In this document: piece by piece, positions 45,374 to 56,501 of the stretch | Layout: every line of letters starts with the position of its first letter | Position numbering within the stretch: the stretch's first letter is position 1 | Source: Cylicocyclus nassatus | Taxonomy: Eukaryota > Nematoda > Chromadorea > Rhabditida > Strongylidae | DNA length: 64,000 nucleotides | Assembly (NCBI GenBank): GCA_958299035.1 | Contig: CATQJL010000316.1 | Coordinates: 33,607,441 to 33,671,440 of the forward strand | Reading direction: 5' to 3' | Translations under genes and position numbers: made by a program | The notes under the pieces: generated by a model | The model's database searches: none | The model's input: only the letters and a program-made list of their open reading frames with translations | Told to the model about the DNA's origin: nothing

Positions 45374-46512
45374 TATTACTCGAGACCTAGAGCATATCCG
45401 AGGCCAAAATTTTATGGTTAATTAACGAAGCTTTGTAGTATACAATGGTATATGTGGCAGGAGCCCAATACTACCAGAGGCGACCTGTCACTTTCCATTT
45501 TTCAATTTTTTCTTGGTTTCTAAGCATGGAAAAAAATATAGCAAGTTTACCTATGGGTAAGTGCATGTGTCTTTTACATGCATGAGCAAGCGCACGAGTT
45601 GCTCATATGTTTTGGCTCTGAACTTTGCGTAAGCAACAGCTTATGCCAATGTTTGGATGTCATCTTACAGAGCTTCCTTTGCTCTGTCGAAAGGAACCCT
45701 CACATGTTTTTCTGGAACTGTCTTGGGCTTTGCTAAAAAAACGACATTATTTTCTTGACAACCTAGTAAAAATTTAATTGACCTAAAGAACAGTCAATGT
45801 ATAGATCTCGTTCAAGCTCATATCATCGAACAAAACTTCATCTAATTTTTTTCAAAAATTGGGTGACGGTAAGGAAAAGGTGCAAATTTACGTGTGTTTC
45901 ACTCAAAAAATTTATTTGAATAGAATAACCAAAACAGCTCAAATTAAGAGCCGAAATGTTGGAAAAATGAAAAATTAGGATGGGAGCATCGAATCCAGCT
46001 ATACAGTGCTGGCCAAAACTATAATTCCACCTAAGGTTTCTGTCCACTAAAGTAGTTCTCGGCTTCCCAAGTATTTTGTGCATATACATAAACAGAAGTC
46101 AAAACAGTCGCTTTAGTTCAGCTGTGTCATATTCTTATAAGGAACGTTTATCTGCTTTTTTTCGTTTAAAAATACTTTCATGCGTATTTCGTTCCCAAGA
46201 ATGTGTTTTTATGGGTAAATTCGCAGTTTTTTTGACTGGTTTGGAAACGATATGGGTCCACCTATCTTATAGTGAAGTGAAAACCAGAAAAAATTGGAGC
46301 TTTCATATTTAAAGCGCACCCGACATAGACCTTACGGCAAGCCTGCCCTCAAATTTTTGCCTCCAAAATTGGTTTATGTTGTTTTTATGAGCTCAAAATG
46401 ATGTAAAGCGCCGTTTACATAAAAAGAAGTTCGTACACTATACTTGCGATTGTTGGCCAAGTCACATTTTGCTTCGTTTTCAAAGCATAATCTTCGCGGT
46501 TCAATGATAATA

Positions 46513-47219
46513 TTAGGTTAAACCGAAAGTTCTTTCCCCCCATTTTCAAAAATTCATAACTTCCGATTTTTTCAACCAATTTGGGTGCATTTATTTTTGT
46601 ATGAAAGAGTAACTCATGCTCTTCACAATGACATCTTAGCTGCTTGCTAATGATCATCCGTTGCATAGATAGGAGCGATAGAAGAAAATTAGTCAAAATT
46701 TTAATTTTCTGTGTAAGGTCATAAAAAATCGGAAACTTGCAAGAAAAATCGGAGCAGTCAGTATTGTAGGTTTCTTTACCAGCTCTTTCTAATAGTAAGT
46801 TTGCGCCGATTGAGCTTCTCTTTGAAAATTTATGATTTTCGAGCATGCAATACAAAAGGGCGAATTTGATCTATTTTGGCATTTTTCAGGGAAATCCTAA
46901 CTTTTGATAGAGACACTCAATCGACGCAAACTTTGCACCATTAGAAAGAGCTGGTAAAACAACCTACAATACTGACTGCTCCGATTTTTCTTGCAAGTTT
47001 CCGATTTTTTATGACCCTACACAAAAAATTCAAATTTTGACTAATTTTCTTCTATCGTTCCTATCTATGCAACGGATGATCATTAGCAAGCAGCTAAGAT
47101 GTCATTGTGAAGAGCATGAGTTACTCTTTCATATAAAAATAGATGCTGCCAAATTGGTTGAAAAAATCAGAAGTTATGAATTTTTGAAAATGGGGGAAAG
47201 AACTTTTGGTTCAACCTAA
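46513..47219. mobile_element. Mariner-like foldback, 707 bp, nested
   Basis: TTAGGTTAAACCGAAAGTTC at the left and GAACTTTTGGTTCAACCTAA at the right; TA flanks at 46511-46512 and 47220-47221. Arms of ~300 bp are ~90% complementary about a centre near 46870. The apparent long minus-strand frame (46415-46855) and its mirror (47037-47219) are palindrome shadows. Confidence 0.85.
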
Positions 47220-47240
47220 TATTTAGGCAATCCCAAAATA

Positions 47241-48256
47241 TTAGGTCATTCCGAAAGTAATTTCGCTTTTTTCAAACGGGCGCCACATTTGATGGAACAA
47301 AGGTTTCTAAGAGGTCTTGGTAGCATTCGATGTAGAATTTCATTCCCTTTCTAATGGTTATAAAATTGTTGCAAAACAGTCAATGAACTTTCAGAAAATA
47401 ACCAAAATCTGCGACCCATGCTTTTTAAAATAGTCAAGTTTCACATTTTTTTAAACCTTCCATATCAATCCTCAGAAGGAGTTCAAGCAACAATTCGATA
47501 GAGCAAACCTTATAGAATACAGGGCTGCTTTTTTCCCTTTCTCATAGCTCGCCGTAATTTTTTAAAAGATTTTTTAGCAGAACCATCGAATTTTGACAGG
47601 CCCACCTCAGCCACAATCGCATCAAACATCATGATTTTTCGGAATTTGAGACTACCAAGATGGTACTATGAGTTAGCATTAATTTTACAAAGCAAGTGAG
47701 GGTTTACCGGTTCGAAATATCAAATTTCGTGTTTTATGGGTACAGCCTGGGGCTCCCTAAAAAAATGAGTTATGATAATTTTACCCCCGGAAACCAAATG
47801 GAAACAAAAAACACCCATTAGAAAGAGGAGAAAAAGCTGCATCGAATGACACCCGAGCTGCTCAAGGTTTGACGTTCTACGAGGATTTAGCTGTCCAAGT
47901 ATGGAAATTGGTAGCATCAGTTAAAATTCTGTTAAAAATGTATGACAAGCTATGGAAAGGAGGAAAAAGTTGCACTGTATTCTATGAGGTTTGCTCTATC
48001 GAACCGTCGCTTGCACTTCTTCTGAGAATTGGTACGAAAGTTTTAAAAAATTGTGAAAATTGATTATCTCAAAAAGCATAGGTCGCAGATTTTGGTTATT
48101 TTCTGAAAGCTCATTGACTGCTTTGCAACATTTTTATAACCGTTAGAAAGAGAATGAAATGCTGTTTCGAATGCTACCAACATCTCTTAGAAGCCTTTGT
48201 TCCATCAGATGTGGCGCCCGTTTGAAAAAAGCGAAATTACTTTCGGAATGACCTAA
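47241..48256. mobile_element. Mariner-like foldback, 1,016 bp, nested
   Basis: TTAGGTCATTCCGAAAGTAA and its exact complement at the ends, TA flanks at 47239-47240 and 48257-48258, arms ~480 bp. It lies 21 bp from the previous element. Family members: 13317-14313, 44440-45373 and probably 56502-57448. Confidence 0.85.
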
Positions 48257-49162
48257 TACTTACCAAGTGGTGCTTTTCCTGATTTTTTGCCACTATTTAG
48301 CTTCTAGATAGCGAATACACCCTGCATTGTATGATGCCTTGTGTCTCACATGAGCATTGCGATCAGACAAGAATAAGTTTAAGGCTTTTTGCAAATCACT
48401 TTTTGCATGATGAACTCCTCAATTAGCCTGCATGCTAAGACCTGCGGGAATCTGCAACCACTGCATGCAGAATCTCAAACGTACAAACAATGTTATCGCT
48501 TTACTCCACGCTTATAAGAACATTGCAGAAGGCGTTTGAGGGCATAAATTTGAGCGCAGGCCTGCGGTTAGCTCTATGTCGAGTGCGCTTCAACTGTGAA
48601 AACTCCGATTTTTTTTCACTTCGCTAAGCATCTATAAAATAGATACAGCCTATCGCTTCCAAACCAGTTTAAAAACTGCGAAATTACTCATAATAGCACA
48701 ATCTTGGAAACGAAATACACATGAAAGTATTTCTAAGCGAAAAAAAGCAGATAAACGTTCTTTATAAGCGTATGACACAGCTGGACTGAGGCGACTGTTT
48801 TGACTTTTGATTATGCATATGCACAAAATACTTTGCAAGCTGAGAATTACTTTAGTGGACAAAAACCTTAGGTGGATTTATAGATAATCAAACGAAAACG
48901 GGATCCATTTTGGTAACTGATGGTAGCCTGTTGAATACACAACTGTACCAAATTTCAGATCAATTCGTTGAGAAGCAGATGAGTTACGGCAGTTTCTAGG
49001 GTGGAATTATAGTTTTGGCCAGCACTGTATTATGACAAATTAGCAGATTAGGTCATAGCTCACGATGCCCACTTAGCACAAGACCACTTTTCAAGAAATT
49101 ATTATTCAAATTTATAATACTAATTTCAAACATTTAAAACTTGATTCCGAACATCTGAAAGT

Positions 49163-49342
49163 TCAAATTCTCACGAACCTAAAGGCTACTGCATGACAAA
49201 GGCGCAGAAGCGGTATCAATTGAGCGGAGGCGAAGGCTTCATCGTTGTAAATCCCGCGCATCATGCGCTCGGCGTCTAATAAAGCCGCGTTCACGCCCAA
49301 AGATATTACCCTTCCGTCGTGCAGCAGCGTGCAGATGAATTG
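49163..49342 (-). CDS. Orphan exon, about 58 codons, unknown
   Basis: Minus strand, after an acceptor (GTTGTAACTAG): QFICTLLHDGRVISLGVNAA, LLDAERMMRGIYNDEAFASA, QLIPLLRLCHAVAFRF; open until TGA at 49163, with a possible donor (TTC|GTGAGA) just before. GC-rich codons stand out from the AT-rich surroundings. The LHDG.V...NAALLDA pattern loosely recalls RNase PH-fold exosome subunits, but that is too weak for a name. A possible mini-exon (AAGTCACATCGGTCTGATG before GTGAGT) lies ~180 bp upstream. Flanked by transposons on both sides. Confidence 0.4.
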   Translation of the reverse strand, partial: QFICTLLHDGRVISLGVNAALLDAERMMRGIYNDEAFASAQLIPLLRLCHAVAFRFVRI

Positions 49343-49580
49343 CTAGTTACAACCCAAATTGATTGTGTAGTAGCCTAGACTATTAAAACGTCAGAATCTA
49401 TAATTCTACCCGCACTCACAAGAAGCTTGCTGCAAAGTAGGTGAAAGTACCAAAAATTCAGAATTTATCACTTTTTCTCGTAAGTTATACTGCATGTAGT
49501 GCAAACTCACCATCAGACCGATGTGACTTCTAAAGAAACAAAACTCTTAAATAAACCTAGTTGATTTCTGGAAAGTTATA

Positions 49581-50529
49581 TTAGGTTGTCCGGAAATTAA
49601 TGTCCGTTTTGAATTTCAACTGCAACAAGTCATGCACTTCTCATTTTTGAGTAGGTTGCAAAGTACCGTTTGATAGAGCAGAGCATGCTCTACAAGATGG
49701 CAATCTTGTTTTAGCGACAGCTCTGATCCATCTTGAGTTTCAAGCCAAAAACTAAAAAGATTCAACTGCCCGAAAAATCGAGTAAAATCGTAACTCCGTT
49801 TACAAAAATCCTACGAAAATTCTAACTTGCTCGCGTACACACTATCCACGAAAGACATCTATACACGCCGTTGCCGTATTTTTTTCTCTGTCAGAAATCA
49901 AGAAAACGGAAATTCTCGTGCATTTGCCAAAGTGATTCTGTGCTGACCCCACTTAGGTAGTTGTATACTACAAACCTGTAGAAGTACAAATGTAAATTTT
50001 CAGCTCTCTATAAGCTATGGTTCTCGAGAAATCTGAATTTTAGTTTGGACCCCCTGAGTTGGAAAGCTGTATTCGATATTTCTCGAGAACTAAAGCTTGC
50101 ACAGAGCTGAAAATTTACGTTTATACTTCTACGGGTTTGTAGTAGGCAACTAACTATGTGGGGACAGCACAGCATCAATTTGGCAAATGCACGAGAATTT
50201 TCGTTTTCTTGATTTCTAACACAGGAATAAACACGGCAACGGCGTATATAGATGTCTTGTATAGACAGTGTTTACGTGGACAAGTTAGAATTTTTGGAGG
50301 ATTTTTATAAACAAAGTTACGAAATTTCTCGATTTTTCGGGCAGTTGAATCTTTTTAGTTTTTGACTTGAAACTCAAGATGGATCAGAGCTGTCGCTAAA
50401 ACAAGATTGCCATCTTGTAGAGCATGCTTTGCTCTATCGAATGTTACTTTGCAACCTACTCAAAAATGAGAAGTGTATGACTTATTGCGGTTGAAATTCA
50501 AAACGGACATTAATTTCCGGACAACCTAA
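49581..50529. mobile_element. Mariner-like foldback, 949 bp
   Basis: TTAGGTTGTCCGGAAATTAA at both ends in inverted orientation, TA at 49579-49580 and 50530-50531. The two ~470-bp arms differ by only scattered changes and meet near 50055. Related: the core of 33490-34365 and the fragment 62634-63264. Confidence 0.9.
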
Positions 50530-50891
50530 TAGAAAGTGTCCATAATCTCAACTTCGAGACAATGCTACAAGTACTTTTATTGAAAAATTCAGCTTTGACT
50601 TCATCATTCCATGAATCGCCTAATCGTGTTTCCGAAATACTCAATACTCAGAAATTTCTTATCTAAAACTCTTCAACAATGTATTCGATTCTAAATTAGG
50701 CATTCTTGTACCGTCGCTAATCTAGAATGATTCGAAGGTGGACGGAGCCAAAAACGAAGGCGCCTATCCTACAATATTTTCAAAAAAGACGGCAAAGTTG
50801 GATATATCATTTGCATCGATTGCACACTGCTGTCTAAAGCATCGTCAACACCTGATTTACTTTTTGTCAGCATGACTGAACACTCCACAAG

Positions 50892-50990
50892 ATGTCTGCG
50901 GCAGACTACCTTGACATCATCTTATCACTGCATAGGATAGGCGAAACAATTACCAATATCCACAAAAAAGTGAGACAAGGGTACATATAA
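50892..50990 (+). CDS. Possible short ORF or first exon, 32 codons
   Basis: ATG to TAA reading MSAADYLDIILSLHRIGETI then NIHKKVRQG. Composition is amphipathic and protein-like. A GTACAT donor sits just before the stop (AAG|GGTACAT). No downstream partner exon is certain and no family recognised. Confidence 0.25.
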   Translation: MSAADYLDIILSLHRIGETITNIHKKVRQGYI

Positions 50991-51384
50991 ACATTAATAT
51001 CATGATCTGGCAGTAAGAATTACAAACTTAGCACTACTACTTCCACTGCACTATCTAGTTATGCAAAAAATACTGTTTTCGAAAAATAATTGTTTGATAG
51101 ATTTTTTGATGTACTGTTGAATGGCTGCATGATGTAGCGAAATCAAGAATTATTATTTAAGCAAAAAGTACTGTTTTGGCAAAAATACTTTTGTGGAGGA
51201 ATTTCTTGATTTGCTGATGTCTGATTGTATGATGTAACAATATCCAAAAATACTGTTTTCGCAGAAAAAAACTGTTTGCGATTTTTTGATCTCCTGTGTC
51301 AATCGGTGTTAATCGCAGAAAAACCCATCAGTATTAATCCATTATAAGAAAATTCATCAAGGGCTTCTATGCAGTCAAACCACT

Positions 51385-53130
51385 GACAAAAAAGTATCTC
51401 GCGGAGCAGGTACACATTTATCAGAAATAAAAAAAATCATTGAGAGATTGGACCAGGCTCTACAGATATGGCAACTCAGTGACGGCAATCAGCATCTCAG
51501 ATCTCTTGAGAACACGAGCAGATCATGCAAGCACAAGCTCGTCAAACGATACCGTGATCGACTGGGTTTCAAGGGTAACACAACAAAATACTGGCGCATG
51601 GTCAGGGACGTGAATAAGGAGAAAAGAGTGGACTTTTGTTTGGATATGATGACAGATAAAGAGAGATTTATTGACTGCGTTTTCACTAATGATTCACATT
51701 CCAACGTTCGTATCACATCATATCCTTATTTATTTAAGATATAAACATTGCAATATAAGTTGGAAATTCCACCAGATACTGCTACGTGAAGTCTGGTAAT
51801 ACAGCAGGGAGACTAAGGGCCGCATGCACTAACCTCCCCGCTGGGGAGGGGATTTCAGCTTAAAAGAAAGCTTCATATTCTAAAGCTCCAGATATCTGGA
51901 TTTCACGTTGGGTACCTATCCGTAAGTATTCCTACTATCCTTCACTATGAACATGTTGAACAGGAGCGAGAAGCTGTACGAACCGCATTTTCCAGCTTTT
52001 GTATGATCCCTGATGATCCCCAGCGCTTTTGTTCAAAGTCATTTTTCTTTCTCCGAAGTTAACGAAAACTTTCCAAAGTTGTAATGAACATCTAAAACAA
52101 CAGTGCTAAGCATGTTGCTGATGAGAACAAATGAGTTTTTGAAAAGTCGAATTTTTCGGTAAACCTCAAATTTCGACCTGTGGATCATCGAAAATTTCAT
52201 GACTCCGATACATCACTTGTTCTTATTAGCAACATGCTAAGCGAAGTTGGGTTGCATAATCTGCACAACTTTGGAAAGTTTTCGTTAACTTTGGAGAAAG
52301 AAAAATGACTTCAAAGAAAAGCGCCGGGGGTCATCAGGGATCATACAATAGCTGGAAAATGCGGTTCGTACAGCTTCTCGCTCCTGTTCAACATCTTCAT
52401 AGTGAAGGGTAGTAGGAATACTTACGGATAGCTACACAACGTGAAATCCAGGTATCTGGAGTTTCGAAATATAAAGCTTTCTTTTAAGCTGCGATCCCCT
52501 CCCCGCGGGGATGTTAGTGCATGCGGCCCTAAGAAGCAGAGCGAAACATCCAGCGAAGCTGTATGTTTGGGGAGGGTATCTCTTATAAAGATACTACCGC
52601 CCTAGCAAACTTCAAGGGGACCATCAGGATGGATTCGCTGTACTGCGAGATTTTAAAAGATTTCTCTCTCAACTTTTCCGAGGGAGCATCTTATAAGCAT
52701 CTCACCTCTTCGAGAAATTTCTTCTTTCATTCCCATCCTTGCTTCATGTGAACTTTTAGGCTGTGCAAGATTGGTGCAAGATAACGCACCTCCGCACAAA
52801 AGCGCTTACACGCTGGAACGACTTTAGCGGTGAGTTGTAAGGACAGCCGACTGGCCAGCTAAATCTCCAGAACTGAATCCCACCGAGCTGGCCTGGGGAT
52901 TATAAAATCCTATACGCGATAACCTATAACATGAAGGATGGATTATTAATCAATTCTGTAACTTAGAACATAGAAAGCGTCATAAGGGATTGCTGGAGCA
53001 AGTGACACCAGAGATTTGCCGAAAGTACACAGAAGGATTTCAGTGGAAGATGTTGCCTGTCGTAGAAGCTCGCGGTGGAAATATAGTCGAGAAAATCCAA
53101 ACAAAAAATGAGCTCAGGACCTTGCTGCTT
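51385..53130 (+). pseudogene. Tc1-type transposase relic, interrupted by a PIF-like MITE
   Basis: Before the MITE: GAGTHLSEIKKIIERLDQ (HTH-like region) and WRMVRDVNKEKRVDFCLDMM, then VFTNDSHSNVR, corresponding to the first catalytic Asp block of Tc1 transposases. After the MITE, in shifting frames: KLYVWGG, VQDNAPPHKS (second Asp), WPAKSPELNPTELAWG (catalytic Glu block) and VTPEICRKYTEGFQW...VEARGGN (C-terminus). Order and spacing fit a DD34E Tc1 enzyme. Several stops and frame shifts make it inactive. The terminal inverted repeats of the element are not recognisable. Confidence 0.75.
51817..52529. mobile_element. PIF/Harbinger-like palindromic element, 713 bp
   Basis: Ends GGGCCGCATGCACTAAC and its complement, with TAA at 51814-51816 and 52530-52532, as PIF/Harbinger elements leave. 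Arms of ~300 bp (AGGAGCGAGAAGCTGTACGA, AACTTTCCAAAGTTG) are inverted about ~52170. Inserted into the Tc1 transposase relic, hence younger. Confidence 0.85.
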
Positions 53131-53226
53131 AACCTTATAATTCTGACAGTAACACAAAGGAAAATGAGCGGTTTCAAAGTTTTAGAGACAATGCTTATGA
53201 GATATTAAATATGCAATATTATATAC

Positions 53227-53576
53227 CAGTGGCGGTCCCGAGGATTTCGAACCGGGGAAGGGGGAGGGGAGGGGACAAAACTTTTTTTAAGTGAAGGTGC
53301 GTGGCGTTAGCCGCGTTAGCTACGCAGTCAGAAAAAATTTTTGGGATGCTTCCCAAATTTTTTTGTGAGCCTATGACCCACAATATTAGATAAAGGGAGC
53401 GTGGCATCAGCCACGCCCCAAGCAAAAAATTTTTATAAGGCTAATCTGGATTTAAAAAAAGCTTGAAAATTAGATTTACAAGTATAAACAAGTCACTTGC
53501 ACATTTTTATAACCCATATAAGCAACTTTCAAAAATTTCGCAACCCATTCTCGGGGCGGGAGGCCGGACGTCACTG
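53227..53576. mobile_element. hAT-like MITE, 350 bp
   Basis: Starts CAGTGGCGGTCCCGAG, ends CGGACGTCACTG; TIR start and size fit hAT MITEs. Flanks TTATATAC and TTATACAT match at 6 of 8 positions, perhaps a mutated 8-bp duplication. Interior: two inverted GCGTGGC.T.AGCC.CG blocks. Confidence 0.6.
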
Positions 53577-53772
53577 TTATACATATATCTAATATGGTAA
53601 ATAAAAATGTGATAATATCTGATGAAATGTGATATATTCTCTAATAGTATATATTGTTTCCCGACTCAAGTTTGTAATTCCTGTGATAATTTATTGAGCC
53701 CACTCCTGTGAATACCATATCGAATTTTGTATATGAGGTGATGAATTGTATATAGTCCGTGAATGATAATAT
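53577..53772. other. AT-rich spacer
   Basis: TATATCT/ATATATT-rich sequence, no gene seen. Confidence 0.5.
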
Positions 53773-54060
53773 TTATGTATACACTGCAGATGTACAATTG
53801 TTATACAGATTTGGAGCAATGTATTTTGAAAATGCGAAGCAATAGTATGACGAGAGCAGAAAAGGTAAGCCAAGAGCACATATGATTTGGAGCTTATTGT
53901 CTACATATGGGTATCCAATTGCGCTGAAATGCTTGAGGCGGTGATAATTAGTGACAGGTGAGCGATCCCAGTTATCCCGTTTGCGATGCTCTTGAGAAAG
54001 GTCATGGTTCATGCAGGTCACTATTACTGTTTTCCCCTTGGGCAAAGACAGTCGAATTTT
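53773..54060 (-). CDS. Unrecognised ORF or exon, 95 codons
   Basis: Open from an AAG acceptor-like site at 54061 to TAA at 53773: RLSLPKGKTVIVTCMNHDLS, EHRKRDNWDRSPVTNYHRLK, SAIGYPYVDNKLQIICALG, then a hydrophobic stretch (LPFLLSSYYCFAF). An ATG is available only at internal codons. Composition is convincingly protein-like. It lies downstream of the minus-strand gene ending at 54392, but the segment between (with an exon-like ETTSGCFKLEYYSKLFS near 54180) cannot be joined in frame. Possibly a separate or decayed gene. Confidence 0.35.
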   Translation of the reverse strand, partial: KIRLSLPKGKTVIVTCMNHDLSQEHRKRDNWDRSPVTNYHRLKHFSAIGYPYVDNKLQIICALGLPFLLSSYYCFAFSKYIAPNLYNNCTSAVYT

Positions 54061-54391
54061 CTTAGGTCAGAAGGGCGACCGGAGTGGTATATCCGTCAGG
54101 ATGAACACAAGTTATCCGACTACCTCAATGACTGAACAGCTTGCTATAGTATTCTAGCTTGAAACAGCCAGACGTTGTTTCCTGCGACGATATTGTAGGC
54201 GAATTTGGAATAGGGTTAGCACAAAAGTCTCAGTAAAGGATGGACATATCCAGCAAAGGTGAGTTTTGATTTTCATTTTGATAGCAAAAGTCACAATTTC
54301 TGATTTTTGGAAGACCTCGCTCAACTTCCAGCTTAGTTTATAGCTTTCTTGCTCGTTAAAATTGACTTCTGATTTGAGAAAATAAATTTAC

Positions 54392-54884
54392 TTATATAAC
54401 CGTTTTGAAAACTTCAGTGAGGTTTTTGATTTCTTTTGGCTTTGAGCTTGCTGAGTACATAACTGGAGAAGATATTCTGATATACCTGGTAAGCCTGCTC
54501 ATATTTGACAATGACTAACAGGATAATTTAGAACATACTCACATAATCCATTCAAAAAAAGCATTTGTGCTGAAGATGACAAGAACACAAGGCAGACAAG
54601 ACACACCTTAAGATTTTTGAAAGAAACTGCAGGAGCATAAGAAAATGTAAAACGCATAAGACGAGTGCAGCTTCCGGAACACCAATACTGATATCCTCTT
54701 TAATCTTCGATACAAGCAGAGGTACAAGTGAGTACACAACGAAAATAATGTCAGATACTGTGCATCGATGAGAATGGGCATTCTGAGCGAAAGTCGCAAT
54801 ATGTAACCCTAGGGCATCGAAAACTGAAGTTTCAGGACTGTGGGGCTCACTAGGGAGCAAGCTGTGAGTAAATAAAACAAACAT
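54392..54884 (-). CDS. Candidate 3-exon gene, ~135 residues, unknown
   Basis: Minus strand: exon 1 54884-54607 from ATG (MFVLFTHSLLPSEPHSPETS, HIATFAQNAHSHRCTVSDII), a 37-nt intron (GTGTGT...TCTTCAG), exon 2 54569-54543 (TNAFFEWI), a 48-nt intron, exon 3 54494-54392 (RISSPVMYSASSKPKEIKN, ending TAA). All three join in phase (135 codons; 132 if the next AG is used). Two hydrophobic segments (IIFVVYSLVPLLV; AALVLCVLHFLMLLQFL) suggest a membrane protein. An open stretch upstream (55144-54963; FAWFSCMHSPEQLIGAVSQF, ending at a stop) may be an earlier exon: a 45-nt GTAAGT...CACAG interval lies between, but the frame does not carry. No family recognised. Confidence 0.4.
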
Positions 54885-55086
54885 TATTACACTTACCAAA
54901 TCAATTACAGAGCCAGGAAGACTAGATTGGAAAAGGATTTGCTGAATAAGCTGAGCAGCTTATTGTAGGATGTCATTACTCGCCTCACACGCCTTGAAAG
55001 GGGTATGGTAATGAAAGCGCTCTAGATGAGGCTGCTCAATGGCAGCAACGACACTGGAGTGCAGGGAGAACTGAGAGACAGCTCCA

Positions 55087-55547
55087 ATGAGTTGCTCAGG
55101 TGAGTGCATACAAGAGAACCAGGCAAAGGTTAGATTTATCACACTGCAAATTCACACTTAATTACAAGATCCAATTTAGACGATTTGCTCTATAATTTCT
55201 TCCCGCAATTCTTTTTGGAGACACTACGTAAACTGAATGTAGGAAACATCAACAAGTTTGCACTAGACTTTGAAAAGAAAGTCTACGAGGGCGACACGAG
55301 CGTTAGCGATGCCGGTTGAGAAGAGAGTGAAAAATGCTGATAGGGTCGAGTTCATTAAAGAGGTAAATTTTTATTTGCGTTCTAAGTTTCTATTTTTGAA
55401 TTGGACTTCTTCCAGTACATTTACAAATATTACCTGGTTCCGGTGGAGGCCAGGCAAAATTGGAGAGCGGGAGCAGCGCTGAATTTACGAGTGCAAAGGC
55501 TGTGGTCAACTAGGACTGCGGTGGAAACAACGCCGTTTAGAAGGTGA
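55087..55547 (+). CDS. Candidate 4-exon gene, 95 residues, basic C-terminus, unknown
   Basis: Exons 55087-55099, 55180-55280, 55321-55362 and 55416-55547 join in phase from ATG to TGA. Reading: MSCSDDLLYNFFPQFFLETL, NINKFALDFEKK, RVKNADRVEFIKE|YIYKYY, LVPVEARQNWRAGAALNLR, ending TTPFRR. The last intron (53 nt, GTAAAT...TTCCAG) is clear. The 40-nt intron 55281-55320 is GC-rich and could instead be a one-base frame slip, since the exon stays open through it until TGA. The tiny first exon is the least certain. The protein is helical and basic at its C-terminus. It is transcribed away from the 54392-54884 gene with ~200 bp between the starts. Confidence 0.42.
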
Positions 55548-55557
55548 ATGAATAGGC

Positions 55558-55588
55558 AGATGCACCAGCTGCCTTAGCTGGTGCATCT
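55558..55588. repeat. Perfect 13-bp hairpin just after the 55087-55547 gene
   Basis: AGATGCACCAGCT, loop GCCTT, AGCTGGTGCATCT. It lies 11 nt after the stop codon. It could be a 3' UTR stem-loop or a chance MITE core; no poly-T or known processing signal accompanies it. Confidence 0.5.
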
Positions 55589-56501
55589 ACCTTGAACTCT
55601 ACTTCGGTTTTTGATTCCGATGAGGATAATTAAGTGAGCATGAAACACGAAAACAAACGCCGAAGCAGAGCCATCATAGTGTACATATTATAAGTATCTA
55701 ATTTTCCAGCACTGAACAATCTGCTAACCATTAAGCCATTGTTTCTATTTTTTCTCAAAACTTTGCAAATAATTTTGTAAACACATTTTATTGTTGTCTT
55801 GTTGTTTTGTAGTGTGTTTTGTGACTCGTAATTTTCCGTTGCTGTGTTGTTGCGTAGTTGTTTTGTAAATAGTCTGTAGTTGTCTGTTTTTATAAATTTA
55901 TTCACTAATGCATTCTTTTCGATGTTCAGAAAAGATCTTTGATTTTCCAAATTTGGGAAATAAAAACTGAAGCCCGACGATTTTTAATTCGAAGAATTAT
56001 TACGAAAATTTCCGAAAGTTAGGTTCCTTGTTTCGGGCGTTTTCTCCTTGTTTCCTAGGTTCGAAAATGATTTCATTTTAAACAGACGAAATAAACTCGG
56101 AAACTTTTTGCGCTTTAGCAAAAAAACGATCTGATCAAATAAACACGTTAGGACCTTTGGAGTCACCGTCTTACTCTGAAGATTCTGAATCATCGAAAAC
56201 ACTCATCGAACACTCATCAACACAAAGCTTATCGCATTGATATATTTTATAGCATTCTAGAAAGCCTCTCCGAAGACTTTCGGTCTGATTGCTTGACTCT
56301 CATTTTACTTGCCTGCCGTTTTTGCCGCAAAATTTTGCTTGGTACTAATTCTACTATTAGCATCTATTTTTTTGCTCTGTGCTTCAATTAAATTTCAGCA
56401 TTTCGGCCTGGGCTGATCTAACACCTTCACTCGTATGTCCTTCACTATATGATGCCCAAGCACGATTATACCCTTAGAGGTGGAGGATCAAGCAATCTAT
56501 A
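55589..56501. other. No gene seen
   Basis: AT-rich sequence with TTGTTGTTTTG-type low complexity near 55790-55870. Open frames on the minus strand lack exon signals. Confidence 0.4.

Larger units (their letters stand above)
46004..49027. mobile_element. Tc1-like foldback carrying two nested mariner-like foldbacks
   Basis: Termini CAGTGCTGGCCAAAACTATA and its complement, with TA at 46002-46003 and 49028-49029. The arms (46004-46420 and ~48520-49027) are complementary over ~400 bp (AAACAGTCGCTTTAGT, AAATACTTTCATG, and so on). Without the two inserts the host would be ~1.3 kb. No transposase. Confidence 0.8.

Noticed and set aside
46415..47219. 146-residue minus-strand ORF and its plus-strand counterpart
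   Set aside because: Both lie in the complementary arms of one mariner-like foldback and cross its ends.
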